From Corynebacterium glaucum (GTDB taxonomy: Bacteria > Actinomycetota > Actinomycetes > Mycobacteriales > Mycobacteriaceae): a stretch of DNA of 64,000 nucleotides. A program made the translations under genes and the position numbers. This document shows, one piece after another, positions 47,393 to 56,332 of the stretch (the first letter of the stretch is position 1; each line of letters begins with the position of its first letter). The stretch lies in contig NZ_CP019688.1 of assembly GCF_002287505.1 (NCBI RefSeq), positions 1,414,674-1,478,673 on the forward strand, in the 5' to 3' direction. The notes beneath the pieces were generated by a model. That model saw nothing but the letters and a program-made list of their open reading frames with translations, had not been told where the DNA came from and made no database searches.

Positions 47393-47403
47393 CGTCGATA
47401 AGC
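47393..47403 (-). repeat. 11-mer word GCTTATCGACG, copy 12 (intergenic)
   Basis: Exact match on the minus strand in the ppgK-sigA gap, 20 bp after the ppgK stop, inverted relative to copy 11 and 303 bp from it. Confidence 0.85.
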
Positions 47404-47463
47404 AAACTGCTCTTCTGGCCGAGCTACGGTGGGGCACGGGAATAGAATCCGGCAAACTATTGC

Positions 47464-47528
47464 TATTATGGGCGTTCTGAAATATAGGGCGTAAGCCCGT
47501 ACCCTGGTTGGCTAGCACCCATCCAGGG
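47464..47528 (+). promoter_or_regulatory. Putative sigA promoter -10 and structured 5' leader
   Basis: A TATTAT hexamer (47464-47469) preceded by GC is a plausible extended -10. Downstream are a GGGC-GTAA-GCCC hairpin (47487-47498, a GNRA-type loop) and a CCCTGG/CCAGGG stem (47502-47507 with 47523-47528), leaving a leader of about 110 nt before the sigA GTG. Confidence 0.4.
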
Positions 47529-47588
47529 GGCGCGCCATGGCGAAGACCGTGAGAGCGCGGGAAGTATCCGACAGTCGAAAGGGCGTAC

Positions 47589-49097
47589 GTGGTAGCCAGC
47601 GAAGCTTCAGGCAACAACCCCGTCGATCAGGCGGCGGTGAACGTGTCCGACGGCGCAGCGGAGGCAGCCGGGGCACCGGCGAAGAAAACGGCGAAAAAGA
47701 CCGCCAAGAAATCCGCCAAGAAAGCGGTGAAGAAGACGGCGAAGAAGACGGCGAAAAAAGCCGCAAAGAAGAAGGCCACCAAGAAGACCGCGAAAAAGAC
47801 GGTGAAGAAGTCAGCCAAGATGGCGGCCTCTACCGAAGCGCTCGATGGTGGGGACGACGCGCTGGTGGACACCTCCGTTGAGGATGTCGACGGTTTGGAC
47901 GACGCTGACGGCATCGAAGACTCCGAGGAGTCCGGTGACATCGATTACGACCCCGAGCTAATCGACGACGAGGAAGAGGACGACTTCGACGACCCGCTCA
48001 GCGACGACCTGGGTGACGACGAGTTGGGCGACGACGAAGCTGAGTCCGACGATGATGAGGACGACGAAGATGGCTCCGAGGAGGATGCCGGAGCTTCCGT
48101 CTGGGACATCGAGGAATCGGCGGCACTGCGCCAGGCACGTAAGGACGCGCAGCTCACCGCCTCCGCCGACTCCGTACGTGCGTACCTGAAGCAGATCGGC
48201 AAGGTCGCGCTGCTCGATGCCGAGCAGGAGGTCTCCCTGGCGAAGCGCATCGAGGCTGGCCTGTACGCCCAGTACCGGCTTGATGAGATGCAACGCGCAA
48301 CCGAAGATGGCGACAAGGAAGCGAAACTCACGCCGGCGCTGAAGCGTGACTTGCGCGCGGTGGCACGTGATGGCCGCAAGGCAAAGAACCACCTCTTGGA
48401 GGCAAACCTGCGTCTAGTGGTGTCGTTGGCAAAGCGCTACACCGGCCGCGGTATGGCGTTCCTGGACTTGATCCAGGAAGGCAACCTGGGCCTGATCCGC
48501 GCGGTGGAGAAGTTCGACTACTCAAAGGGCTACAAGTTCTCCACCTACGCCACCTGGTGGATCCGCCAGGCGATTACCCGTGCAATGGCGGACCAGGCAC
48601 GCACCATCCGCATTCCGGTGCACATGGTCGAGGTGATCAACAAGCTTGGCCGCATCCAGCGCGAGCTGCTGCAGGACCTGGGGCGCGAACCGACGCCGCT
48701 GGAGCTGGCCAAGGAAATGGACATCACCGAGGAGAAGGTCCTCGAGATCCAGCAGTACGCTCGCGAGCCGATCTCCCTCGACCAGACGATCGGCGATGAG
48801 GGCGACAGCCAGCTCGGCGACTTCATCGAGGACTCGGAAGCAGTCGTCGCGGTCGATGCCGTGTCGTTCACGCTCCTCCAGGATCAGCTGCAGGATGTGC
48901 TGCACACGCTCTCCGAGCGCGAGGCAGGCGTTGTGCGTTTGCGCTTCGGGCTTACCGACGGCATGCCGCGGACGCTGGACGAGATCGGCCAGGTCTACGG
49001 CGTGACCCGTGAACGCATTCGCCAGATTGAATCGAAGACGATGTCGAAGCTGCGCCACCCGTCTCGCTCGCAGGTGCTGCGCGACTACCTGGACTAG
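47589..49097 (+). CDS. sigA: Principal RNA polymerase sigma factor SigA (RpoD)
   Basis: 502 residues. N-terminal 1.1-like extension is Lys/Ala-rich with [11 protein letters not shown] repeats (about 27-75), then an acidic stretch (about 85-175). Region 1.2 [31 protein letters not shown] sequence near 197, region 2 [25 protein letters not shown] and [10 protein letters not shown], region 3, and region 4 [21 protein letters not shown] at the C-terminus. GTG at 47589 with AAAGG 6-7 nt upstream. Followed by a strong bidirectional terminator. Confidence 0.96.
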   Translation: MVASEASGNNPVDQAAVNVSDGAAEAAGAPAKKTAKKTAKKSAKKAVKKTAKKTAKKAAKKKATKKTAKKTVKKSAKMAASTEALDGGDDALVDTSVEDVDGLDDADGIEDSEESGDIDYDPELIDDEEEDDFDDPLSDDLGDDELGDDEAESDDDEDDEDGSEEDAGASVWDIEESAALRQARKDAQLTASADSVRAYLKQIGKVALLDAEQEVSLAKRIEAGLYAQYRLDEMQRATEDGDKEAKLTPALKRDLRAVARDGRKAKNHLLEANLRLVVSLAKRYTGRGMAFLDLIQEGNLGLIRAVEKFDYSKGYKFSTYATWWIRQAITRAMADQARTIRIPVHMVEVINKLGRIQRELLQDLGREPTPLELAKEMDITEEKVLEIQQYAREPISLDQTIGDEGDSQLGDFIEDSEAVVAVDAVSFTLLQDQLQDVLHTLSEREAGVVRLRFGLTDGMPRTLDEIGQVYGVTRERIRQIESKTMSKLRHPSRSQVLRDYLD

Positions 49098-49122
49098 GCA
49101 GCAGGCCTGCGGTAGCTACATC

Positions 49123-49153
49123 AAAGGGCCCCGGTGTCAAACCGGGGCCCTTT
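49123..49153. terminator. Bidirectional terminator between sigA and the DUF4190 gene
   Basis: 13-bp perfect stem (49123-49135 with 49141-49153), 5-nt loop, A tract on the left and T tract on the right, between convergent genes. Confidence 0.9.
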
Positions 49154-49161
49154 CGAAACTT

Positions 49162-49731
49162 CTACTTCGGGAAGTTGGGGTTATTCTCCAGCTCTCGCTC
49201 CAGACATTCTTCCAACGCCTTATTGTCTCCGACGTACTGCTCGCAGGCCTCGACGACTCCGCTGTCCACCAGATCCTGCGCAATCTTCACGCCTAAGACC
49301 ATGAGGATGACGGAAACCACGGTCGCAATGATGCCCGTCACCAGACCGCCGATGGCGAAACCCCGGCGCGAAGTCTGCACCCCGTACTGGTTTGTTTCTT
49401 CGATCGCCTTAGCCCGTCGCATGCCCATCACGCCGAGCACGATGGCCACCAATCCGAGCACGATAGCTAGCGGGAAGAACAGCACAATGAAGACGAGGCC
49501 GATAATGCCGACGATGAGCGAGGCAAGCGCCAGGTTGTTGTCCTGCTGCGGCACCGCCTGTCCACCGAAGGCGCCAGGCTGGCCGTATGACTGCTCGCCG
49601 TGGTAAGGCTGCCCGTAGTCGGCCTGGTCGAACCCGGACTGGCCCGAATCGTAGGCCGAGTACCCCTCCGGATGGTTGAACCCGGAAGGATCCGGCCCGT
49701 CGTTGCGACCGCCGTTCGGGTTATACGTCAT
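49162..49731 (-). CDS. DUF4190-type small membrane protein
   Basis: 189 residues. Pro/Gly/Tyr/Gln-rich cytoplasmic N-terminus (about 1-65), then two transmembrane segments (about 72-97 and 125-147) separated by GVMGMRRAKAIEETNQYGVQTSRRGFAIGGLV, typical of DUF4190. C-terminal extracytoplasmic part holds two cysteines (EACEQYV, EECLER). ATG at 49731, AGAGAGG about 6 nt upstream. Function unknown. Confidence 0.85.
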   Translation of the reverse strand: MTYNPNGGRNDGPDPSGFNHPEGYSAYDSGQSGFDQADYGQPYHGEQSYGQPGAFGGQAVPQQDNNLALASLIVGIIGLVFIVLFFPLAIVLGLVAIVLGVMGMRRAKAIEETNQYGVQTSRRGFAIGGLVTGIIATVVSVILMVLGVKIAQDLVDSGVVEACEQYVGDNKALEECLERELENNPNFPK

Positions 49732-49797
49732 AGCGAACCTCTCTTGTTGTTTGTAAAAAGTGTGCCCCATCGTACATGTGGAGGCACCGAGCCCCGT

Positions 49798-51585
49798 TCA
49801 CCAGTCGCGGAGGTAGGCGATGCGCTCGCGCAGCTGCTCGGCGTTACACAGGGCAGTCGGCGGACCACCGCACGCTTTGCGGGCCTCGGTATGAATCGCA
49901 CCGTGGGGCCTGCCAGTCTTGCCTGCAACGATAGCTACCCGGGCGTTGAGTTCCTTGCGCAGTTGAGGAATCTCCTCGCCAGCACTCACTGGAGCGGCGC
50001 CCCCTGCGCTGGCGGAGGCGAGGATGTCTCCATTCGATCCAGCGGCTTGACCGGGTGCCGGCTCCCCCAGCACCTTGGCCCTCTCCCGAGCTTCGCGTTC
50101 AGCGGCCTTCCGGGCACGCTCCTCGGCCTCCCGGGCATCGAGCTGATCGCTCTGGCGCTTGCGCAACAGCGTCTTCACCTGCTCCGCGTCTAACAACCCA
50201 GGCAGACCAAGGAAATCCTGTTCCTCCTCCGAGCCGGCCACTGTCGGGGTGCCGTAAGTCGAGCCGTCGAAAATCAGCGAATCGAGCTCTGCCGACGCAC
50301 CGATGGCTTGGTAATTCGGCTCCTCATCGGGCTCGTTCTGGGTGCGGTTCGCTTGCTCGAGCAGCTCATCCGACCAGCCCGATTCGCGGTGTGGTTTGCC
50401 CAGCACGTGGTCGCGGGAGACCTCCATGTCCTCTGCGAGGCGGAGCAGCACCGGCACCGACGGCAGGAACACGGACGCTGACTCGCCCGGCAGGCGCGAA
50501 CGAACGAAGCGTCCGATCGCCTGGGCGAAGAACAGCGGTGTGGACGCGGAGGTGGCGTACACCCCCACGGCAAGGCGCGGCACGTCCACACCTTCGGAGA
50601 CCATGCGCACCGCCACCATCCATTCGGACGTGGATTGGGAGAACTCGTCGATTCGCTCCGAGGCGCCAGCTTCGTCGGAAAGCACCACAGTGACCGGAGT
50701 CGAACTTAAACGTTCGAGGATGCGCGCATAGGCACGCGCCGTGGTCTTGTTGGTGGCAATCACCAGCCCGCCTGCATCGGGCATGTTTGTGCGAACCTTT
50801 TGCAGGCGGGTGTGCGCGGCGGTGAGCACCGCGGCGATCCAATCACCTTTCGGGTCGAGCGCGGTGCGCCACGCCTTCGCAGTCTGCTCCGGGTTCAGGG
50901 GCTCGCCGAGGCGCGCGGAGTATTCCTCGCCGGCGGAGTCGCGCCACTGAGCTTCGCCGGAGTAAGCCAGGAACACCACCGGGCGCACGACACCGTCACG
51001 CAGCGCTTCGGCGTAGCCGTAGGTGTAGTCCGACTGGGACACCAGATGGCCTTCGCCGTCCTCGTCGTAGCGCACAAACGGGATCTGCGAATCGTCCGAG
51101 CGAAACGGAGTACCCGTGAGTGCGAGGCGATGCTCCACGTCGTTGTACGCCTCGTAGACACCGTCGCCCCAGCTCTTGGAGTCGCCTGCGTGGTGGATCT
51201 CATCCAAGATGACCAGGGTGCGCCGCGCCGATGCCACCGCGTGGTGCTTGAACGGATGCATGCTCACCTGCGCGTAGGTGACCACGATGCCGTCGTAGGC
51301 AGCATTCACCGCGGAGGAATTGGTGAAGTTCGGATCCAGGGAGAGCCCGAAGCGCTTGGCCGCGTCAGACCACTGGTGCTTCAGGTGCTCCGTCGGCACC
51401 ACCACGATCACGCGCTGGACAGCCTTGGTTTCCACCAACCGGCTGGCAAGGGTCAAGGCAAACGTCGTCTTACCCGCGCCCGGGGTCGCCACTGCGAGGA
51501 AGTCTCGCGGCATCTCCGCCAAAAATGCGTCGAGGGCCTCCTGCTGCCACGCACGCAGCTGAGGCCCTGCACTGGGCACAGTCAC
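49798..51585 (-). CDS. DEAD/DEAH-box (superfamily 2) helicase-like protein
   Basis: About 595 residues. Seen: Q-like RAWQQEALDAF, motif I VATPGAGKTTFAL near 38-50, motif II DEIHH (LVILDEIHHAGDS near 140), motif III LTGTPFRSDD near 170, C-terminal helicase motif with QAIGRFVRSRLPGES near 370. The C-terminal 110 residues are charged and rich in Ala/Glu/Arg. The GTG at 51585 overlaps the DUF3039 stop (GTGA). Resembles type III restriction or RecG-like helicases only in the core. Counterpart context in M. tuberculosis is between sigA and sigB. Role unknown. Confidence 0.88.
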   Translation of the reverse strand: MTVPSAGPQLRAWQQEALDAFLAEMPRDFLAVATPGAGKTTFALTLASRLVETKAVQRVIVVVPTEHLKHQWSDAAKRFGLSLDPNFTNSSAVNAAYDGIVVTYAQVSMHPFKHHAVASARRTLVILDEIHHAGDSKSWGDGVYEAYNDVEHRLALTGTPFRSDDSQIPFVRYDEDGEGHLVSQSDYTYGYAEALRDGVVRPVVFLAYSGEAQWRDSAGEEYSARLGEPLNPEQTAKAWRTALDPKGDWIAAVLTAAHTRLQKVRTNMPDAGGLVIATNKTTARAYARILERLSSTPVTVVLSDEAGASERIDEFSQSTSEWMVAVRMVSEGVDVPRLAVGVYATSASTPLFFAQAIGRFVRSRLPGESASVFLPSVPVLLRLAEDMEVSRDHVLGKPHRESGWSDELLEQANRTQNEPDEEPNYQAIGASAELDSLIFDGSTYGTPTVAGSEEEQDFLGLPGLLDAEQVKTLLRKRQSDQLDAREAEERARKAAEREARERAKVLGEPAPGQAAGSNGDILASASAGGAAPVSAGEEIPQLRKELNARVAIVAGKTGRPHGAIHTEARKACGGPPTALCNAEQLRERIAYLRDW

Positions 51586-51827
51586 CGCCGGCGCAACCCC
51601 TTGTAAATGCGCTCGCACTCGGCGCACACCGGTGAACCCGGTTTCGCCTGCTTCTTCACCGGAAACGTTTCCCCGCACAGTGCGACGACCATCTTGCCCG
51701 AGATAGCGGAATCCACGATCTGATCCTTCTTCACGTAGTGGAAGAACTTCGGGGTTCCGTCGTCGGTGGTTGACGCTGAATCTTCCCGTAGGTCGGTACG
51801 CTCAAGAGTCTTCGTCGTCGTTTTCAC
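51582..51827 (-). CDS. DUF3039 family small protein
   Basis: 81 residues (longer if an ATG at 51848, 51839 or 51836 is used). A cysteine pair in LCGETFPVKK and VCAECERIY suggests a metal-binding ribbon. Overlaps the helicase start (GTGA), so it is coupled to it. The GTG at 51827 is preferred because a -10-like CATGAT lies 7 nt upstream; the GGGAGG next to it is too close for a normal Shine-Dalgarno. Counterpart of M. tuberculosis Rv2708c. Function unknown. Confidence 0.75.
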   Translation of the reverse strand: MKTTTKTLERTDLREDSASTTDDGTPKFFHYVKKDQIVDSAISGKMVVALCGETFPVKKQAKPGSPVCAECERIYKGLRRR

Positions 51828-51834
51828 GCCTCCC

Positions 51835-51840
51835 ATCATG
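51835..51840 (-). promoter_or_regulatory. -10 box for a possible leaderless DUF3039 transcript
   Basis: CATGAT on the minus strand, 7 nt before the GTG at 51827. Divergent from the DUF3099 promoter 34 bp away. Confidence 0.3.
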
Positions 51841-51873
51841 CACCACAACTCGCCGGAACTTAAGCCGGAGGGC

Positions 51874-51879
51874 TACCCT
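51874..51879 (+). promoter_or_regulatory. -10 box for a leaderless DUF3099 transcript
   Basis: TACCCT, 8 nt before the ATG at 51888. Confidence 0.45.
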
Positions 51880-51887
51880 CGGAGACC

Positions 51888-52343
51888 ATGAGCGCTGCGG
51901 ATGGGCATTTCGACGACCCGAACACGGTCGACGTGGATGCGGAACTGCCCGCGTCGCGCAAAACCCGCCGCAGGCGAACCCAGCGCGCATTGATCACTGA
52001 CGCGCAGCACACCCCAGAGCAGAACCGCCGCAGCCGTGAAATGCAGTACGCAATCCTGCAGGGTCTGCGCTTGCCGTTCATTGCCCTGGCGCTGCTTTCC
52101 GGGTTCGTGTTCGACAACTGGTGGATCGCTGCAGTTCTGTTCACTATCTCGGTGCCGCTGCCGTGGATTTCCGTCATGATCGCCAACGGCCAGGGCGAGG
52201 TCCGCGATTCACGCCAGAAGAACGTCTACAAGCCCGCGGCCGCACGCGAGGCCATGCGCCTTGAAGCTGCCCGCCAGGCGCAGCTCGAAGCGGATGGGCC
52301 TGCAGACCGCCCCACTATCATCGACCACGACGATTTGCCTTAA
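51888..52343 (+). CDS. DUF3099 family membrane protein
   Basis: 151 residues. An acidic N-terminus with RKTRRRRTQRALITDAQHTPEQN (about 25-47), two transmembrane segments (about 62-82 and 84-103), and a charged C-terminal tail (AAREAMRLEAARQAQLEADGPADRP). Counterpart of M. tuberculosis Rv2709 next to sigB. Function unknown. It precedes the methyltransferase gene by 22 bp. Confidence 0.85.
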   Translation: MSAADGHFDDPNTVDVDAELPASRKTRRRRTQRALITDAQHTPEQNRRSREMQYAILQGLRLPFIALALLSGFVFDNWWIAAVLFTISVPLPWISVMIANGQGEVRDSRQKNVYKPAAAREAMRLEAARQAQLEADGPADRPTIIDHDDLP

Positions 52344-52365
52344 TCCCTGGCCAGAAGGATCCGCC

Positions 52366-53928
52366 TTGTCTCATCCCACCCCGAAACCGCAGGTCATGCG
52401 GGATCTCGTCGATATCCTCACCGCAGCCAACTTCACGGCGGACGGCATCGCCGCTCATCTCGGACCGGATGCCACCGAGGCCCTTTACCGCGGCGAACCA
52501 GGCGTCGTCCTCGCCGCCACCCACGCCGGCACGCAGCTTGACGGGCTCATCCGCTTCTTCCTCCTGCGTCGCCCACTGCCAGGAGACCAGGTTGCAGATC
52601 TGCTCGGCTCAAGGCTTGCACTTTCGCTTATCGACGACTCTTTGATCCGCGACACCCCCTCCGGCGATCTGGAGGTGGCGTTCGACGTGCGTCCCCACGT
52701 CGTTGCCGGCCACGACCGCATCGTCGTCTCGGACTGCGATGCCTCTGTGACCGACCTCGTTCCGGGCCACGACCATGTGCTCGGCGTCGGCGCCGCGTCG
52801 CTTTCTCTATTGGCCGCTACCCCACTGTCCCCTGTCGAAACTGTCCTCGACCTGGGCACCGGTTCCGGGGTACAGGCGCTCGCGCAGGCGGATGCCGCGG
52901 AGCGCGTGGTGGCGACCGACATTCACCAGCGAGCGCTTGAACTCGCGAAAGTGAATCTGGCGGCTAACGGCATACGAAACGTCGAACTTCGACAGGGGGC
53001 ATGGTTCGAGCCCGTGGCCGATGAGCGTTTCGACCGGATCGTGGCCAACCCGCCGTTCGTCGTCGGTCTGCCGGAGGTGGGCCACGTCTACCGCGATTCC
53101 GGGCTCTCACTTGACGGCGCAACTGAGCTCGTCGTCGGAGAGGCGTGCAACCATCTCGCGGTTGATGGAACCGCATGCATCCTCGGTGCGTGGGTGCACA
53201 CCTTGGACGAGCCATGGCAGTCCCGAGTCGCCGGCTGGATTCCTTCCACCGGAGTGAGCGCGTGGGTCCTGCAGCGTGATGTAGTGGACCCCGGGATGTA
53301 CGTGTCCACTTGGTTGAAGGACGAATCGCTCGACCCGCGCTCGCGCGAGGCTATAAAGCGCACCGATGCTTGGCTTTCTCATTTCGATGAGCATCACGTG
53401 CACGCCGTCGGCTTCGGCTGGGTCTTTATCCGGGACATCGGCGATGCGCCGTCCGAGGTCACCGCCGAGGAATTGCGTCAGCCGTTCAGCGACCCACTGG
53501 GACCGGAAGTGGAGGAATACTTCCTGCGAGCTGGGTGGTTGCGCGGCCGAAGCGCTGACGAGCTGCTCGACTCCACCTTTGTAGTACGCCCTGGAGTCGC
53601 CCTCGAAGAAGTAAGCCTTGCGGATACCTCGGCGGGGATCGGATTCACACGCGAAGTCACCCGAGTCAGCCGAACCGACGGCCCGAGGTTCTCCCATGAA
53701 ATTGACGCCGGAGTGCGCGCGGTGCTCGCAGGACTCCACCCTCAGGGGCTATCGCTTCGAGATGTCGTCGGCCTCTTCGCCGCGTCCCGTTCCATGACAT
53801 CGGAGAACCAGATGCAGGGACTCGAGACCACTGCGGCGGCAGCCATCGTGGATTTGATCAGACATGGCATCGTGGTCCCTGCGGAGATCGCCGAGGTGAT
53901 TTCTCCGACAACCCAGCGGAAGGAATAG
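52366..53928 (+). CDS. SAM-dependent methyltransferase (RlmG/PrmC-like, NPPF motif)
   Basis: 520 residues with the TTG start at 52366, which has AAGGA about 6 nt upstream; ATG at 52396 is an alternative. N-terminal domain of unknown type (LVDILTAANFTADGIAAHLG), then a Rossmann methyltransferase with VLDLGTGSGVQALAQA near 157-172, an acidic ADIHQRAL-like motif II as ATDIHQRALELAK, and IVANPPFVVGLP near 225-236, the N6-adenine/Gln-type motif. The C-terminal half (about 300-520) is a separate domain. Likely RNA or protein N-methyltransferase. Carries 11-mer copy 13. Confidence 0.88.
   Translation: MSHPTPKPQVMRDLVDILTAANFTADGIAAHLGPDATEALYRGEPGVVLAATHAGTQLDGLIRFFLLRRPLPGDQVADLLGSRLALSLIDDSLIRDTPSGDLEVAFDVRPHVVAGHDRIVVSDCDASVTDLVPGHDHVLGVGAASLSLLAATPLSPVETVLDLGTGSGVQALAQADAAERVVATDIHQRALELAKVNLAANGIRNVELRQGAWFEPVADERFDRIVANPPFVVGLPEVGHVYRDSGLSLDGATELVVGEACNHLAVDGTACILGAWVHTLDEPWQSRVAGWIPSTGVSAWVLQRDVVDPGMYVSTWLKDESLDPRSREAIKRTDAWLSHFDEHHVHAVGFGWVFIRDIGDAPSEVTAEELRQPFSDPLGPEVEEYFLRAGWLRGRSADELLDSTFVVRPGVALEEVSLADTSAGIGFTREVTRVSRTDGPRFSHEIDAGVRAVLAGLHPQGLSLRDVVGLFAASRSMTSENQMQGLETTAAAAIVDLIRHGIVVPAEIAEVISPTTQRKE
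52626..52636 (+). repeat. 11-mer word GCTTATCGACG, copy 13
   Basis: Exact match in the methyltransferase gene, sense orientation, Leu-Ile-Asp-Asp. Confidence 0.85.
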
Positions 53929-53931
53929 AAG

Positions 53932-54366
53932 ATGAAGGCGGTACTCACACGAGTTTCACGCGCGTCGGTAACCGTAGATGGCGAGACGGTTGGGGCTATC
54001 GAGTGTCCGGAGACTGGCGGCGTGCTCGCCCTCGTCGGTGTAGGGGCGGATGACGACGCTTCCTCCTGGGAGACCATGGCGCGCAAGATAGCTGAGCTAC
54101 GCATTCTTGAAGGCGAGCGCTCCGTTGTCGACGCCGGCGCGCCAGTACTTTTGGTCAGCCAGTTCACGCTCATGGGGCGCACAGCGAAGGGCCGGCGACC
54201 ATCGTGGGCAGATGCCGCAGCCGGCGAGGTAGCCGAACCCGTGATAGCAAAGATCGCAGAGGAGCTCCGCTCTCGTGGTATCCATATCGAGGAAGGGCGG
54301 TTTGGAGCCAAGATGAAGGTGGAAAGCGTGAATGAGGGTCCCTTTACCGTCGTCGTTGAATCGTGA
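53932..54366 (+). CDS. dtd: D-aminoacyl-tRNA deacylase
   Basis: 144 residues, hydrolysing D-amino acids from tRNA. Seen: [21 protein letters not shown] at the N-terminus, [20 protein letters not shown] near 77-96 (SQFTL catalytic signature), and the GxFGAxM-type C-terminus as [19 protein letters not shown]-like region reads [13 protein letters not shown] at 53932, 3 bp after the methyltransferase stop with AAGGA overlapping it. Confidence 0.95.
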   Translation: MKAVLTRVSRASVTVDGETVGAIECPETGGVLALVGVGADDDASSWETMARKIAELRILEGERSVVDAGAPVLLVSQFTLMGRTAKGRRPSWADAAAGEVAEPVIAKIAEELRSRGIHIEEGRFGAKMKVESVNEGPFTVVVES

Positions 54367-54450
54367 TTAAGCTCACATTTCGCCTCTAGCAGGACTTATA
54401 TCAGAACGGGTGCGAATCTGAACGCACAACTCACCCGGGGATGTAACACC

Positions 54451-54479
54451 GGGAACAAATTCGGGACGCAGGGCGTTTA
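54451..54479 (+). promoter_or_regulatory. SigH-type promoter of sigB
   Basis: -35 GGGAAC (54451-54456), 17-nt spacer and -10 CGTTTA (54474-54479), matching the corynebacterial SigH pattern (GGAAT/C and CGTT). It lies 55 bp before the sigB ATG, which has its own GGAGG. Confidence 0.7.
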
Positions 54480-54534
54480 TTGGGTGGATTCAAAAACTCA
54501 GTGATCAATTCAGTGATCGAGGAGGCAACGCCAC

Positions 54535-55527
54535 ATGACTCAACCGGATCATGCCAACGCCACGGAGACCGAAGAGGTCGACCGCGGCAGTCGCCGAAAT
54601 CAGACGAACGACAACCCATCTGCGGATCTGGTTCGTGTCTATCTGAACGGTATTGGCAAAACTGCGCTTCTCGATGCTGAGGAAGAGGTTGAGCTCGCCC
54701 AGCAGATCGAGGTCGGCCTGTACGCCCAGCACTTATTGGATGATCCGGACGTGGAGCTCACCCGCGCCATGAAGCGCGATTTGAAGATCCTGGCGAAGGA
54801 AGGACGCAAAGCTCGCGCTCACCTCCTCGAAGCCAACCTCCGTCTCGTTGTCTCTCTTGCGAAGCGCTACACCGGCCGTGGGATGCCGCTGCTGGATCTC
54901 ATCCAAGAAGGCAACTTGGGCTTGATCCGCGCCATGGAGAAGTTCGACTATTCGAAGGGCTTCAAGTTTTCCACCTACGCCACGTGGTGGATCCGCCAGG
55001 CGATTACCCGTGGCATGGCTGACCAGTCCCGCACGATCCGTCTCCCAGTCCACCTTGTGGAGCAGGTCAATAAACTCTCCCGCATCCGTCGCGAGATGTA
55101 CCAGTCCCTGGGCCGCGAGCCGACGAACGAGGAACTCGCAGAGGAGTCTGGCATCCCCGAGTCCAAGATCGAGATGCTGCTCCGCCAATCCCGCGACCCG
55201 GTGAGCTTGGACATGCCGGTTGGTGCGGACGAGGAAGCACCCCTCGGCGACTTTATCGAGGATGCCGAGGCAACTGACGCTGAAGACGCTGTGGTCTCCA
55301 CCCTGCGCCACGACGATATCGAGGACATCATCAACGGGCTCGAACAGCGCGAGCAGGATGTGATCCGTTTGCGGTACGGACTGACCGATGGCGTGCCCCG
55401 CACGCTTGATCAGATCGGCCGACAGTATGGTCTCTCGCGCGAGCGAGTCCGTCAGATCGAGCGCGAGGTGATGGCCAAGCTTCGCGTTGGTGATCGCGCC
55501 GACCGATTGCGCGATTACGCGCTCTAA
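54535..55527 (+). CDS. sigB: Primary-like sigma factor SigB
   Basis: 330 residues, group 2 sigma-70. Seen: region 1.2/2 with [28 protein letters not shown] near 22, [25 protein letters not shown] and [10 protein letters not shown], region 3 and region 4 [22 protein letters not shown] at the C-terminus. Lacks the long N-terminal extension of SigA. ATG at 54535 with GAGGAGG upstream. A SigH-type promoter (54451-54479) suggests stress control. Followed by a terminator and dtxR. Confidence 0.96.
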   Translation: MTQPDHANATETEEVDRGSRRNQTNDNPSADLVRVYLNGIGKTALLDAEEEVELAQQIEVGLYAQHLLDDPDVELTRAMKRDLKILAKEGRKARAHLLEANLRLVVSLAKRYTGRGMPLLDLIQEGNLGLIRAMEKFDYSKGFKFSTYATWWIRQAITRGMADQSRTIRLPVHLVEQVNKLSRIRREMYQSLGREPTNEELAEESGIPESKIEMLLRQSRDPVSLDMPVGADEEAPLGDFIEDAEATDAEDAVVSTLRHDDIEDIINGLEQREQDVIRLRYGLTDGVPRTLDQIGRQYGLSRERVRQIEREVMAKLRVGDRADRLRDYAL

Positions 55528-55541
55528 GCACAAGCAGTCCT

Positions 55542-55567
55542 GACCCGGTGGCCCCACCGGGTCTTTT
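55542..55567 (+). terminator. Rho-independent terminator of sigB
   Basis: 9-bp stem GACCCGGTG/CACCGGGTC with a 4-nt loop and TTTT, 15 bp after the stop. Confidence 0.85.
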
Positions 55568-55636
55568 GACGTTCGCAGCGCCCCACCCTGCACTACAGTG
55601 GACGCTGTTATTCAAGCCACGGGAAGGAACACTCTC

Positions 55637-56326
55637 ATGCGTGATCTCGTCGACACCACAGAGATGTATCTGCGCACGGTGTATGAGTTGGAAGAAGAGG
55701 GCATCACTCCCCTTCGCGCCCGCATCGCGGAGCGGCTCGAACAGTCCGGCCCAACCGTTTCTCAGACGGTCGCGCGCATGGAACGCGACGGGTTGATCGT
55801 CGTGGAGCGTGATCGCTCACTTTCGCTGACTTCCGAGGGCCGAGCACTGGCAACTTCGGTGATGCGCAAGCACCGTCTCGCTGAACGCCTGCTCACCGAC
55901 ATCCTCAAGCTCGACATCGATCAGGTGCACGACGAAGCGTGCCGCTGGGAACACGTTATGAGCGACGCGGTGGAGCGTCGAGTCATCGATGTTCTCGCGG
56001 ATGCGAGCCGCTCCCCATTTGGCAACCCGATCCCCTCGATCGAAGACACACTGGGGTCATCTAGTGCGCATTCCCAAGCTGGTACCCGAGTCATCGACTT
56101 GCGGCTGGACGCCCCAACCAAGGTCGTCGTAAAGCAAATTAACGAGATCCTCCAACAGGGAACCAACGTGCAGGATCCGTTAGTCCGTCTCGGCGATCTG
56201 GTAGGTGAAGAGGTCACCATCACCCCCACAAACGACGGCGGCGTGGTCGTGACCACTGTTGACGACGAAACCGTCGAGATAGCCCCAGAATTCGCCCACG
56301 CACTGCGCGTCGAGATCACGGACTAG
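55637..56326 (+). CDS. dtxR: Iron-dependent transcriptional repressor DtxR
   Basis: 229 residues. Master regulator of iron uptake genes in corynebacteria. Seen: N-terminal winged helix [21 protein letters not shown] and [20 protein letters not shown], metal/dimerisation region [14 protein letters not shown] near 102-115 (Cys102-type and His ligands), and a C-terminal SH3-like domain (about 145-229). ATG at 55637 with AAGGA about 8 nt upstream; the longer frame is excluded by this site. Directly before galE. Confidence 0.96.
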   Translation: MRDLVDTTEMYLRTVYELEEEGITPLRARIAERLEQSGPTVSQTVARMERDGLIVVERDRSLSLTSEGRALATSVMRKHRLAERLLTDILKLDIDQVHDEACRWEHVMSDAVERRVIDVLADASRSPFGNPIPSIEDTLGSSSAHSQAGTRVIDLRLDAPTKVVVKQINEILQQGTNVQDPLVRLGDLVGEEVTITPTNDGGVVVTTVDDETVEIAPEFAHALRVEITD

Positions 56327-56332
56327 GACGAT

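Noticed and set aside
47537..47881. Frame of 114 codons overlapping sigA as a separate gene
   Set aside because: Composition follows the shifted sigA repeat codons; kept only as a low-weight finding because of its ribosome-binding site.
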